The translations under genes and the position numbers were made by a program. Below the pieces are notes generated by a model. That model was not told where the DNA came from and made no database searches. It was given only the letters and a program-made list of their open reading frames with translations. This document shows positions 9,121 through 9,288 of a stretch of 9,288 nucleotides of DNA, one piece after another. Source of the stretch: Myxococcota bacterium (GTDB lineage Bacteria; Myxococcota; Polyangia; GCA-2747355; JAKLHH01); NCBI GenBank assembly GCA_022710245.1, contig JAKLHH010000220.1:1-9288 (forward strand). Direction: 5' to 3'. Position 1 is the first letter of the stretch. The number at the start of each line of letters is the position of its first letter.

Positions 9121-9288
9121 TTCCTCACTGGCTGCCTGGTTCGGACTCACGCTCGCTGCTGACTGCTGTGCTGACAGGGGGGGTCTCTTAGCACAATCCC
9201 CGGGGGGACGCTTGCCCTGTCTGTCCCCCCTGCCCCCCCCCAAGAGCCACTGGCGGGAGATCATACGCAGGTCCGCCATGGGCCACCA
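9121..9288 (-). promoter_or_regulatory. Catalase upstream region with G/C homopolymer tracts
   Basis: This is the promoter and leader side of the catalase. It holds runs of seven G (9177-9183), six G (9202-9207), six C (9225-9230) and nine C (9233-9241). GGGGGGAC (9202-9209) pairs perfectly with GTCCCCCC (9223-9230) around a 13-nt loop. On the catalase sense strand, 9241 down to 9215 reads G9-CA-G6-ACAGACA-GGG, which fits a G-quadruplex pattern. TGTGCTAAGA on the minus strand near 9185-9194 is a possible extended -10, without a clear -35. No gene is supported to the window edge. Confidence 0.45.

Noticed and set aside
8254..9162. A 302-codon plus-strand open frame opposite the catalase
   Set aside because: Antisense shadow of a certain gene; composition is simple Leu/Val/Arg/Glu without domains.
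9109..9279. 57-residue N-terminal extension of the catalase
   Set aside because: It crosses the G/C homopolymer tracts, resembles no catalase N-terminus, and a good Shine-Dalgarno precedes the ATG at 9108, which places catalytic His at residue 55 as usual for the family.
9278..9288. Possible plus-strand gene start (ATG) at the right edge
   Set aside because: Only eleven bases are visible and no clear Shine-Dalgarno precedes it.

Overview
This window is about 70% G+C. Its six genes have strong G/C third-position bias, purine-rich Shine-Dalgarno sites where visible, exported proteins of no recognised family and a large soluble multi-PAS hybrid histidine kinase. Together these suggest a large-genome, high-GC Gram-negative, most plausibly a myxobacterium-like (Myxococcota/deltaproteobacterial) organism. 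That placement is an inference; no marker gene is present. I see no tRNA, rRNA, insertion sequence, integrase or CRISPR array.

Layout: (1) 1-1440 (+), the 3' part of a secreted protein with an HExxH...DEY zinc-peptidase-like motif, whose start lies before the window. (2) 1469-2062 (-), a small TPR-type protein convergent with it. (3) 2323-3462 (+), an exported protein with a glycine-rich, beta-type region, divergent from the TPR gene. (4) 3617-4162 (-), a cysteine-rich lipoprotein, whose frame continues with coding-like composition past its TGA to 3497. (5) 4309-7535 (+), a hybrid sensor kinase (four PAS, HisKA, HATPase, two receiver domains) broken by a one-base frameshift at a GGGG run (5493-5496). 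(6) 7651-9108 (-), a complete small-subunit haem catalase with its own upstream region. Gene orientations alternate strictly (+ - + - + -), so nothing here forms an operon. The junctions are either convergent with very short gaps or divergent with 146-260 bp shared upstream regions.

How the genes work together: there is no clear pathway. Three of the six are envelope or secreted proteins, one is a cytosolic phosphorelay sensor with no partner in view, and one is an oxidative-stress enzyme. Apart from the catalase and the kinase, functions can only be described structurally. I found no obvious new multi-gene system. The points most worth checking are the in-frame UGA followed by a coding-like extension in the lipoprotein (CxxU context), the kinase frameshift, and the G-tract and hairpin structure upstream of the catalase.
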